Below, in pieces: positions 9,114-15,237 of a stretch of DNA of 21,761 bases. Every line of letters starts with the position of its first letter. The stretch's first letter is position 1. The stretch is from a virus: positions 1 through 21,761 of IMG/VR virus record IMGVR_UViG_3300031787_000950; one strand, given 5' to 3'. The position numbers were made by a program, and so were the translations under genes. The notes under the pieces are model-generated. The model made no database searches. It was not told the DNA's origin and saw only the letters and a list, made by a program, of their open reading frames with translations.

Positions 9114-9189
9114 TTCAAAACCAATGGATGCTATGAAAAAAAGCTATGAGATGCGCCGCAAACATAAACAGAAATTCTAAATTTGCAAC

Positions 9190-9738
9190 ATGGAAAAAAT
9201 AAAAGTTTACGAGGCCAAGATTGACGATGACGGTGAACTCGGTGTTTACGCGATTTCGTTCGTCGATGAGCCTGCAATTCAATCGGGTTTCATGCACTTC
9301 AAATCTCAGTATAAACTCAGGAAAGTAGATGATGAGAAGCGCATGGTTTATGGCCCAGCAATGATACCTGACCTACCCATCTACCGGATGGATGACAAAG
9401 GCAACGAATTTTTCATTAAGTTTCCAAAGGACGTAGTGCGCGAAATGGCACACAGGTATCTGATGAAGAATAACCATCAGAATACGACTGTTGACCATGA
9501 GAAAAAACTTGCCAATACGATTGTCGTAGAATCATGGATTAAGGAAGGCGAATCCGACAAGAGTATTTCGCTCGGCCTCGGTGAACTTCCAGACGGAACA
9601 TGGCTTACAGGTAGCAAAGTGAATGACGATGATGTATGGTCGCGGGTGAAGTCCGGTGATCTGGAGCGTGTGCTTGTCGGTTCTGATCCGATCGATGAAC
9701 TTGTCAAAGAAATGGAGGAAATTATTAAATCAATATAA
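9190..9738 (+). CDS. Prohead maturation protease, XkdF-like (S78_2-type)
   Basis: This 182-aa protein matches the pattern of XkdF-type phage serine proteases. It has a short N-terminal strand region, then VYGPAMIPDLPIYRMDD, an FPKDVVREMAHRY helix, His103 in TVDHE, Glu114 in VVESW, and a GTWLTGSKVNDDDVWSRVKSGDL segment. The usual GFSxEG serine site appears altered: the only serine there is Ser165 in VLVGSDPID. The enzyme would cleave scaffold and capsid precursors inside the prohead. In related phages this gene sits directly before scaffold and capsid; here 3.3 kb of accessory DNA intervenes. It ends immediately before the next start codon. Confidence 0.7.
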   Translation: MEKIKVYEAKIDDDGELGVYAISFVDEPAIQSGFMHFKSQYKLRKVDDEKRMVYGPAMIPDLPIYRMDDKGNEFFIKFPKDVVREMAHRYLMKNNHQNTTVDHEKKLANTIVVESWIKEGESDKSISLGLGELPDGTWLTGSKVNDDDVWSRVKSGDLERVLVGSDPIDELVKEMEEIIKSI

Positions 9739-10821
9739 ATGAAAACAATTCTCTTCATCCTGTTTATGGCTGTCACAGTCACGGCATTTCCACAACTTAC
9801 CGCAAACGATGTCGGACTTCCTCAGGATGTATTCGACACCTACAAGAATTTAGTGTTCACTCAGGAATACACACCTGAAGCACTCGAACTGACAAAGCTC
9901 GAAACCAAACGCACAGTCAATGGGGTGACCACTACAACGAAGGAAGTCGTACTTCGCCCCGTGCCTCGATCATCTGCCAAGACAGTTCAGGCAGGTGTCT
10001 ATGGTCTGAACCTTATTGCCAACTTTGTGCATGAGTTCGGTTACGAGCAGATTACGCAAACCGATTCCGGTTATGTGTTTACAGACACCGGAGACGGAAT
10101 GAGGTTCAATGTTTGGACAAAGTCAGGAAAGTATTATTCTCAGTTACTTTGGCCGGATTATGGTTTCAGACTTACCGATCCGTACACAAGGCAGTCACGT
10201 TACTATTCAGAAGCTGAACTTATGACGATGAAATTCTTTCCGCGTGGTTCACGAACTGCCAGGACAATCACACGATCTGAACTTGCTGCATTCTCAGCAC
10301 GTTATCGTATCGGTTCAGCAGTCAATCCTCAGACCCATGTAACAAGCCTATTTGCAACCATTGACAGGATCAGCAATAATCAGTACAGGGGAAATGTTTA
10401 CATAAATGGAAACCTCGTTACATCGAGCGCGACACTACCACTGGTTACATCATACGGCACGACAGGCATCAGGGTTGGTGCGATCAGGTGGCGATTCCTC
10501 AATGGGTGCGTTCCGAATGACGGCGGGCAGATGACAACGCAGAATGTCATGGGTGCATTGTACTACGAATATGGCAACTTCGGAACGTGCGATGGCGCGT
10601 CATTCGGAACGGTTGATAGCAACACACTCACGACAACAATCGAGGCGGGAACTTCGTTTGATTACGACCCTGTGAATGATATTGTCACCTACAACGGAAG
10701 TAAGAACATGGCCGTGTGGTTTAGTTTTGAAACTCAGTTGGCCAATGGAAAGAACGAAGGCGGGGATGGATATTGGAGCGTGACGGAAAATAGACGGGCA
10801 ATATCGCTCGGTGACTTGTAA
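9739..10821 (+). CDS. Secreted protein of unknown function (moron candidate)
   Basis: ATG directly abuts the protease stop. The 360-aa product starts with a classic Sec signal peptide (Lys, then ILFILFMAVTVTAF, cleavage probably near residue 16-19). The mature part is mostly beta and rich in Thr, Tyr, Gly and Asn, with no cysteine pair near the N-terminus and no lipobox. I recognise no catalytic motif. A Sec-targeted protein is out of place inside a capsid operon. It may be a lysogenic-conversion or surface-modifying factor, or a host-derived moron. A strong terminator follows 50 nt downstream, which cuts this transcript off from the head genes. Confidence 0.75.
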   Translation: MKTILFILFMAVTVTAFPQLTANDVGLPQDVFDTYKNLVFTQEYTPEALELTKLETKRTVNGVTTTTKEVVLRPVPRSSAKTVQAGVYGLNLIANFVHEFGYEQITQTDSGYVFTDTGDGMRFNVWTKSGKYYSQLLWPDYGFRLTDPYTRQSRYYSEAELMTMKFFPRGSRTARTITRSELAAFSARYRIGSAVNPQTHVTSLFATIDRISNNQYRGNVYINGNLVTSSATLPLVTSYGTTGIRVGAIRWRFLNGCVPNDGGQMTTQNVMGALYYEYGNFGTCDGASFGTVDSNTLTTTIEAGTSFDYDPVNDIVTYNGSKNMAVWFSFETQLANGKNEGGDGYWSVTENRRAISLGDL

Positions 10822-10870
10822 TGCAGTTTTGGTTATGTAATATATAGTTTTAGGTTAGTGTATCATGAAA

Positions 10871-10896
10871 AGCCCCTCAAACGTGAGGGGTTTTTT
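10871..10896 (+). terminator. Rho-independent terminator
   Basis: CCCCTC (10873-10878), a 6-nt loop and GAGGGG (10885-10890) are followed by T6. A short A-run precedes the stem, so it can also act on minus-strand transcripts arriving from the glycosyltransferase/cassette side. Confidence 0.85.
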
Positions 10897-10953
10897 CATC
10901 CATATCCACCCCAATCGGGCGTACTTGTGCAGGTTTGTCATCCATAGCCAATA

Positions 10954-11464
10954 GTTATGGGAAATTTTAAAAACCTTTTCCCACCGCACAGTTAATCCTC
11001 GTCAACAAATCCGTCAAGAGTTTGTCTAAAGTTTGCGATTTTGCCGTTTTCGTCAATGTCCATAATGATATAATCACCGTAACCGCTTTCTTTTGGACAC
11101 ATCATTTTTGGTACATAATCCTGTTCAATTGATAAAATGGTATTGCCTTCTGCATCTTGCAAATAATAACTACCTGCATCGCAAACTTTATAATGTACTT
11201 CGGCTTTTACACCTTGTTTCCAATTGGTAATTACACCGCTATCAATATCAATAATCGGACACCACAATTCACCCTGCTTACAAGGTATTAAATCGCCTTC
11301 GGTATCTTCCACGCCATTAACGGTTGCATCTTCGTAATAGCGTACACCTGCTTTTACTACTAAAGTTTTCAATTCAACTTCTTTTTCAATTTTTACTGTT
11401 GCTTTCATTTTTAATTTGTTCTTTAAATACCCACCCTAAAAGGTTTTTAAAACTATCCCATAAC
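10954..11464. repeat. Cassette 1 complementary ends (24 paired bases)
   Basis: GTTATGGGA at 10954-10962 is the reverse complement of TCCCATAAC at 11456-11464. After a 2-nt/3-nt mismatch, TTTTAAAAACCTTTT (10965-10979) is the exact reverse complement of AAAAGGTTTTTAAAA (11438-11452). The pair encloses the 138-aa minus-strand gene. Confidence 0.9.
10992..11408 (-). CDS. Cassette 1 hypothetical protein (138 aa)
   Basis: The protein is acidic and beta-rich. It starts MKATVKIEKEVELKTL and contains DGDL-like acidic turns (EDTEGDLIPC), a WCPIIDIDSG segment and a GYGDYIIMDIDENG segment. It has four cysteines and no signal or membrane segment. I do not recognise the family with certainty; it has the look of small widespread cassette- or phage-borne proteins. 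It sits alone inside complementary cassette ends, start codon 48 nt from one end and stop 12 nt from the inner stem at the other. Its strand is opposite to the phage structural genes and its AT content is higher, supporting transfer. No Bacteroidota promoter consensus was found directly upstream. Confidence 0.75.
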   Translation of the reverse strand: MKATVKIEKEVELKTLVVKAGVRYYEDATVNGVEDTEGDLIPCKQGELWCPIIDIDSGVITNWKQGVKAEVHYKVCDAGSYYLQDAEGNTILSIEQDYVPKMMCPKESGYGDYIIMDIDENGKIANFRQTLDGFVDED

Positions 11465-11553
11465 ACGGGTTTGGCAAAATGCCGCAGGACAGTTAGTGCT
11501 AAAATTTAAGTTTCGAGTAGCGGCACTTCGCCAAGCCCGATAACGTTAGTAGC
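11456..11553. other. attC-like recombination hairpin A
   Basis: The order is TCCCATAAC, one unpaired base, then CGGGTTTGGC (11466-11475) pairing with GCCAAGCCCG (11530-11539) with a single T-G wobble. A 4/4-nt internal loop, then TGCCGC (11480-11485) pairing with GCGGCA (11520-11525), and a 34-nt terminal loop follow. A 5-nt spacer (11540-11544) leads to GTTAGTAGC. Length (about 98 nt), AAC/GTT outer ends and unpaired asymmetric spacers match integron attC sites (R'', L'', variable terminal structure, L', R'). Confidence 0.6.
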
Positions 11554-11611
11554 AAGCGGGCGGACGTGCTTCGATTGAAGTTTAGTGCTGAAAATCCCGC
11601 CAGCTACTAAC
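11545..11611. other. Gene-less mini-cassette 2
   Basis: GTTAGTAGC (11545-11553) pairs with GCTACTAAC (11603-11611). After a 2-nt mismatch, GCGGG (11556-11560) pairs with CCCGC (11596-11600). Only 35 nt lie inside, with no ORF. It has the same plan as the gene-bearing cassettes and looks like an empty or deleted cassette, or a small structured RNA. Confidence 0.6.
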
Positions 11612-11705
11612 ACGGGTTTTGTGCAATTTGCCCTATAAACTTTCTGCTATAATTTGAACATTTGTGCAAGGGCAAACTGACACAAAGCCCGAAAGCGTTA
11701 GCTGC
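11603..11705. other. attC-like recombination hairpin B
   Basis: GCTACTAAC, one unpaired base, then CGGGTTTTGTG (11613-11623) pairing with CACAAAGCCCG (11681-11691) with one T-G wobble at the same place as in hairpin A. An internal loop (3/4 nt), TTTGCCC (11627-11633) pairing with GGGCAAA (11670-11676), and a 36-nt loop follow. A 5-nt spacer (11692-11696) leads to GTTAGCTGC. Outer arms differ from hairpin A yet remain complementary, so structure is conserved over sequence. Confidence 0.6.
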
Positions 11706-12019
11706 CATGCCGTTGGACACCCTGCAACATATCAATCAACATTAGTAATTGCCACATTTTATCAATCTTGATTTCTTGAAATTCAGTTCCTTGAACTATT
11801 TCAACTGTTGTGCTTTCATACTTGTATGTATCAGGTGCTTCAACGAACTTGAAACTATCAGTAATATGAATTTCAAGGTCGCCTACAATCTTCTTTTTGT
11901 ATGTGGCAATTTTCAGACTATAATATTCATCTGTTGCAAAGTCTTTATCATAATAAACTTTACATTCAAAGCCGTATTTATCTTCCAAATGAGTGGACAC
12001 GATAGGCACAGCAGCTAAC
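11697..12019. repeat. Cassette 3 complementary ends
   Basis: GTTAGCTGC (11697-11705) pairs with GCAGCTAAC (12011-12019). After a 2-nt mismatch, TGCC (11708-11711) pairs with GGCA (12005-12008), the same plan as cassettes 1 and 2. The right end falls inside the start region of the 120-aa gene, and no attC-like hairpin follows it. Confidence 0.65.
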
Positions 12020-12060
12020 AAGGTATCGGCAAAAAAGCCGTTTTGTTCTTCGTTTGACAT
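11698..12060 (-). CDS. Cassette 3 hypothetical protein (120 aa)
   Basis: The protein is acidic, alpha/beta and cytosolic, with a YYDKDFATDEYYSLKI segment and a C-terminal helix (MWQLLMLIDMLQG). I recognise no family. ATG 12060 lies 17 nt after the glycosyltransferase stop in an A-rich context, so co-transcription with that gene is likely. The stop codon TAA (11700-11698) is formed by the cassette end itself, as is common in integron cassettes. The other cassette end (12011-12019) lies at codons 14-17, so the first 14 or so codons may come from flanking phage DNA. An alternative cassette-internal start is GTG at 12009. The gene could thus be an in-frame fusion created by insertion. Confidence 0.65.
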   Translation of the reverse strand: MSNEEQNGFFADTLLAAVPIVSTHLEDKYGFECKVYYDKDFATDEYYSLKIATYKKKIVGDLEIHITDSFKFVEAPDTYKYESTTVEIVQGTEFQEIKIDKMWQLLMLIDMLQGVQRHGS

Positions 12061-12077
12061 TTGTATTAAGTTTTAAG

Positions 12078-12947
12078 TTACTCCGCCATTTTGGATTCAA
12101 GAAAGGACAATATCAACCGCCTTTCGTCGTCGCTAAGATAGTCGATAATCTTGTGCGCCTTGTACGGCTCGCACTTATTCTCAAGTATCGAATACGACCA
12201 GATATTCTTATCCGACTTGAAGTCGATCAGGTATATCTCTTCGTCATCCAAATCAAGTGCAACGGGCGCAAATCCATTGACCACAAGAAACAGTTCACTG
12301 GCATGATCCAGTCCTGACTTCTTATCATTCGGCCAAAGTCCTGTAAATCCCTGACCAATACACTCACGGGCGTAACCGTATCCTTTCAGATAGGCCGCAC
12401 AATCGGCAGGGAAGCTGTACTGCGTGCCTTTGTACATACACTGCCCAGGCAATCCTTCGCGGCTGATCTCCACTATCTCACGAACGCAAACCTGTTTGAT
12501 CGCACGGCGCGAGATCATCCGGCCAGCTCCGATTAGTTTATTCTCATGGCGGTTGGTATGGATCATCGCACGGCCTGTTGACAGTTCATAGTAACAGTTC
12601 CGGCGGAATCCCACATAGTCAAGGTGGCTGTGCCTGTAAAGTTTCATCGCCCCATTATCAGTCAGCACATCATCGTCACCCATGATGATAAAGTGGGTGA
12701 AGTTGTCAGGGTGTTCATAGGCGGCTTTGAGGACAGCGTTCCACTTTTCGCCAGGACGATTCTGTTCGAGCGTCACAATATCGATCACGTTTGGATCGGA
12801 TGATAGAGTCATGTAGTCGCCTCCTTCTTTTTCGGTGTATGCGGCAATGACCGGAACACCCAATCTACGAGCGCAAAGGAGTAACAACTCACTGACGCGG
12901 GGGCGACCGTTCAAACAGGTCACTATGCAGGGGTTGAATGTGTTCAT
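12078..12947 (-). CDS. Glycosyltransferase, GT-A fold
   Basis: ATG 12947 is chosen because the longer frame back to 12977 runs through the promoter. The 289-aa protein begins NTFNPCIVTCLNGRP (first strand, nucleotide-binding loop) and has PGEKWNAVLKAAYE. A DxD-type metal/nucleotide motif in IIMGDDDVL follows (Asp91-93). GAGRMISRRAI lies later, at the usual acceptor-side position. The glycosyltransferase-2-like class is well supported; donor and acceptor are unknown. In phages such enzymes modify host surface glycans, blocking superinfection, or decorate virion or DNA. It runs opposite to the structural genes, has its own promoter, and reads toward the bidirectional terminator at 10871, all typical of a moron. 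Confidence 0.75.
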   Translation of the reverse strand: MNTFNPCIVTCLNGRPRVSELLLLCARRLGVPVIAAYTEKEGGDYMTLSSDPNVIDIVTLEQNRPGEKWNAVLKAAYEHPDNFTHFIIMGDDDVLTDNGAMKLYRHSHLDYVGFRRNCYYELSTGRAMIHTNRHENKLIGAGRMISRRAIKQVCVREIVEISREGLPGQCMYKGTQYSFPADCAAYLKGYGYARECIGQGFTGLWPNDKKSGLDHASELFLVVNGFAPVALDLDDEEIYLIDFKSDKNIWSYSILENKCEPYKAHKIIDYLSDDERRLILSFLESKMAE

Positions 12948-12951
12948 GAGG

Positions 12952-12981
12952 CAAATGTATAAAGAAAAGTTTACCACGCAA
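12952..12981 (-). promoter_or_regulatory. Bacteroidota-type promoter for the glycosyltransferase
   Basis: On the minus strand TTG (12981-12979), 19 nt, then TACATTTG (12959-12952) match the TTG-N19-TAnnTTTG consensus exactly. Only four bases separate the -7 box from ATG 12947, so the transcript would be leaderless or nearly so. Confidence 0.75.
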
Positions 12982-13033
12982 GTCTTTTCATGAAAAAATA
13001 AACATTCAGCTATTTTACTGAAAACGATATTTC

Positions 13034-13630
13034 ATGTCACCAAAAGAAAAACTGACTGAACTCTACCGCAAGAATCTGGAGTTCTTCAAGAAAATCGGAC
13101 TCAAACTATCCGAAGAACCAACGGTTGAATTCAAAGCAGAGGGCAAACTTGCCGACGGCACCATCGTAAAAACTCCATCCGATTCTTTCGAGGTCGGAAG
13201 TGAAGTTTATGTTTCCGGTGAAAATGGTGACGCACTTGCACCCGCAGGTGAACACACCCTCGAAGATGGAACAATCATCGTTGTCGGTGAAGATGGCAAG
13301 ATCGCGGAAATCAAAACGATGGAAGATTCGGAAGACGAAGAATTGAGCCAAGAGGACGCACTGGAAATCATCAAGTCGCTGAATGACCGTGTGACTGAAC
13401 TTGAAACAAAGTTGAGCGCGGTTGAATCTGAAAAGGATTCCGAAACTCAGGCGCATGAAGTCACCAAAACTGAACTTTCTGCCAAGTCAAAGGAACTCGC
13501 GACACTGAAGAAAAAGGCATCTACCGATTCAGTGAAAGAGGAAAAATTCAGCAAGTCAAAGAAAAATGAAACCGCAGACGAGCCGAAAAAAGGCACTCGC
13601 GAATGGTTCATGAAATACACAGAACAGTAA
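13034..13630 (+). CDS. Capsid scaffold protein
   Basis: The 198-aa protein is very rich in Glu and Lys and lies directly before the capsid gene, the usual scaffold position. Residues 30-95 contain short beta repeats of the type DGTIVKTPSDSFEVG and EDGTIIVVGEDGKIAEI. Residues 100-165 form a coiled coil (LEIIKSLNDRVTELETKL). The C-terminus is basic and ends KKGTREWFMKYTEQ, plausibly the capsid-binding helix. It would fill the procapsid and be removed by the protease. It is separated from that protease gene by the accessory region. I see no clear promoter in the 50 nt upstream, which diverge from the glycosyltransferase promoter. Confidence 0.75.
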   Translation: MSPKEKLTELYRKNLEFFKKIGLKLSEEPTVEFKAEGKLADGTIVKTPSDSFEVGSEVYVSGENGDALAPAGEHTLEDGTIIVVGEDGKIAEIKTMEDSEDEELSQEDALEIIKSLNDRVTELETKLSAVESEKDSETQAHEVTKTELSAKSKELATLKKKASTDSVKEEKFSKSKKNETADEPKKGTREWFMKYTEQ

Positions 13631-13655
13631 TCTCACCAACAAAAGCAAATAAAAA

Positions 13656-14573
13656 ATGCCAACAGTAACTTCACTCACTACCACCTACGCAGGGGAATTG
13701 GCCGGTGAGATTCTTGCCCCTGCACTCGTAGAACTCGAAACACTGAAGCACGTAACCGTGAAGCAGAATGTACCCTACAAAACAGTAGTGCGTACAATCG
13801 TTGATGATGTGACGTTCGCAGCCGGAACTTGTGACTTTACCCCAACGGGTACTATCACACTGGCAGAGCGTATTCTGACCCTCGAAGAGTTTCAGGTTCA
13901 GCGTCAAATCTGTAAGAAAGACTTTTTCACTGACTGGTCAACAAAAGACGTTATGTCTGGCCGTGTGAATGCAGAAATTCAGGCCGCAATCCTTGAGCGT
14001 TTGACTTCAGGCATCGCTGCCAACATGGAAAACAACGTGATCTGGAAGGGTGTCAACGGCACTACCGGACAGTTCGACGGTTTCGGAACGATCATCGACG
14101 CGGATGCCAACAATGACATCAACTTTGTTTCGTCTCCGGTTGCGCTTACTTCTTCAAACATCATCGCAAAGATCGACGCACTGATCGCTGCCTGTCCTGT
14201 GGCTGTAAAGGCTGCAACCGAAAAGCCGGTGATCTACATGAACTACGCTACATGGGAGCTGTTCATGCAAGCGCAGATCGCAGCCGGTAACGGTTGGTAT
14301 GCAAATCTCGGCCCAGCTATGGCAGGTCAGAAATACATGGGTCTGTATGACATCGCGGTTTGTCCGGGTATCGCAGCCAATACCATGTACATGGCTCGCA
14401 AGTCGAACCTGTGGTTTGGTACTTGGTTGACCAATGACATGAACGAGGTGTTCATCCTCGACATGAAGGACAAGGACGGTTCGCAGAATGTGCGCTACGG
14501 TGCTACTTTCTACGCAGGTGCGCAGATCGGATTGACTTCTGAAATCGCAGCATACGGACCAGGTCTGTCGTAA
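13656..14573 (+). CDS. Major capsid protein
   Basis: The 305-aa protein starts in a strongly A-rich leader (CAAATAAAAA before ATG) typical of highly expressed Bacteroidota genes. It begins PTVTSLTTTYAGELAGEIL and has a QVQRQICKKDFFTDW segment and an IQAAILERLTSGIAANMENNVIWKG helix (the spine-helix-like region). A GTTGQFDGFGTI loop and a conserved-looking KPVIYMNYATWELF strand follow, ending in glycine-rich strands. Position after a scaffold, size and helix-strand pattern fit an HK97-fold capsid protein. A stable hairpin follows the stop. Confidence 0.8.
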   Translation: MPTVTSLTTTYAGELAGEILAPALVELETLKHVTVKQNVPYKTVVRTIVDDVTFAAGTCDFTPTGTITLAERILTLEEFQVQRQICKKDFFTDWSTKDVMSGRVNAEIQAAILERLTSGIAANMENNVIWKGVNGTTGQFDGFGTIIDADANNDINFVSSPVALTSSNIIAKIDALIAACPVAVKAATEKPVIYMNYATWELFMQAQIAAGNGWYANLGPAMAGQKYMGLYDIAVCPGIAANTMYMARKSNLWFGTWLTNDMNEVFILDMKDKDGSQNVRYGATFYAGAQIGLTSEIAAYGPGLS

Positions 14574-14590
14574 TCAACTGAATTCATAAC

Positions 14591-14609
14591 GGGCGGTGAT
14601 GAGCCGCCC
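14591..14609 (+). terminator. GC hairpin after capsid gene
   Basis: GGGCGG (14591-14596) pairs with CCGCCC (14604-14609) around a 7-nt loop; only TT follows. It may stabilise the capsid mRNA 3' end or cause partial termination. Confidence 0.5.
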
Positions 14610-14625
14610 TTAAACAATACAGCAA

Positions 14626-15180
14626 ATGCCTTGTTTACTCACATCAGGATTCACATCTGACTGCCTTGAAGGTGCGGGCGGTGTGAAAGAAGTGTTCTTC
14701 CAAAATTGGGAAGATTTTTCTGCCGGTATTACCTTCGATGGAACGACCGGAGAAGTTGATGCGCTTCCGGAAGCCACGCTTTACCGCTACGTTCCACTCA
14801 AGAACTCTGCATCGTGGTCAGACGCGGCAGTGCCGTCACAGGAAAATGGAACTTTGTTCTTCACACAGACAATAACACTTCGTTTGTCTGGTCTTTCGAT
14901 GGCAAAACGCAATGAGATTTTGAATCTTTCAAAAGCGAAGGTGATCGCCTTTGTTCGCACAATGCAGGATCAGATTTGGATCATCGGTCGTCAAACTGGT
15001 TTGTACCTGTCAACCGGAACATCCGGAACTGGCGCGGCTCGCGGTGACTTCAATGGGTATGAACTCACGATGACCGCAGATGAGCCGTTGATGGCTGAAA
15101 AACTTGAGGCTTATACCTCAGTTCCATTCGACAACTTTGCAGATATTACCGTATCTCCGGCCTATCCGGGCGTATCGTGA
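14626..15180 (+). CDS. Probable major tail tube protein
   Basis: The 184-aa protein, starting in an A-rich leader, is mainly beta. It begins with a DCLEGAGGVKEVFFQNW segment and has a central FFTQTITLRLSGLSMAKRNEIL helix-strand unit. A DQIWIIGRQTGLYLSTG strand pair and GDFNGYELTMTADEPLMAEKL follow. I associate this pattern with tail tube-type proteins of Bacteroidota phages. It lies between strong hairpins, next to the capsid gene, suggesting a high-copy product. Its position with the head genes, far from the tape measure, is unusual, so a decoration protein is an alternative. Confidence 0.5.
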   Translation: MPCLLTSGFTSDCLEGAGGVKEVFFQNWEDFSAGITFDGTTGEVDALPEATLYRYVPLKNSASWSDAAVPSQENGTLFFTQTITLRLSGLSMAKRNEILNLSKAKVIAFVRTMQDQIWIIGRQTGLYLSTGTSGTGAARGDFNGYELTMTADEPLMAEKLEAYTSVPFDNFADITVSPAYPGVS

Positions 15181-15202
15181 TTCGTATATGGTTATTAAGT
15201 TG

Positions 15203-15234
15203 AAAAGGGTGGGTTGATGCCCGCCCTTTTTTTT
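15203..15234 (+). terminator. Rho-independent terminator after tube gene
   Basis: AAAAGGGTGGG (15203-15213) pairs with CCCGCCCTTTT (15220-15230) around a 6-nt loop with one T-G wobble, followed by a T8 run (15227-15234). The next gene starts four bases later, so read-through must supply the portal genes. Confidence 0.8.
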
Positions 15235-15237
15235 GAA

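Larger units (their letters stand above)
10954..12019 (-). mobile_element. Array of three inverted-end cassettes with attC-like hairpins
   Basis: The block is visibly AT-richer than its surroundings and consists of three segments. Their end pairs are 10954-10979/11438-11464, 11545-11560/11596-11611 and 11697-11711/12005-12019. Every pair has 9 bp starting GTTA and ending TAAC, a 2-3 nt mismatch and a segment-specific extra stem. Long attC-like hairpins lie at the two internal junctions. Genes read on the minus strand, so in minus-strand reading each cassette begins with GTT near a start codon and ends in AAC followed by a hairpin, as integron cassettes do. The leftmost segment lacks the hairpin. 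No integron integrase is in the window. Identity as true integron cassettes is inferred from structure alone. Confidence 0.6.

Noticed and set aside
9124-9180. 18-aa ORF (MDAMKKSYEMRRKHKQKF) before the protease gene
   Set aside because: Too short to support and without coupling to neighbours; its A-rich composition may simply be the leader of the protease gene.
9178-9185. TAAATTTG as a promoter -7 box for the protease gene
   Set aside because: No TTG or TTTG at the required distance upstream, and transcription would start at or inside the ATG.
10954-12019. MITE or insertion sequence explanation for the inverted ends
   Set aside because: No transposase and no target duplication; three different end sequences share structure, not sequence, which does not fit terminal repeats of one element.
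12027-12040. CGGC-A6-GCCG hairpin as a third attC site or terminator
   Set aside because: It lacks the CGGG(T/C)TT arm and long variable loop, lies inside the 120-aa coding region, and is only 4 bp.
12947-12977. GTG 12977 as start of the glycosyltransferase
   Set aside because: The extra codons overlap the -7 and spacer region of the promoter, and the GT-A first strand begins just after ATG 12947.
13000-13033. Plus-strand promoter for the scaffold gene
   Set aside because: AT-rich, but no TAnnTTTG match with a spaced TTG; only loosely similar strings.
15214-15237. ATG 15214 as start of the gene before the portal
   Set aside because: It lies within the loop and right arm of a strong terminator; ATG 15238 directly follows the T-run.
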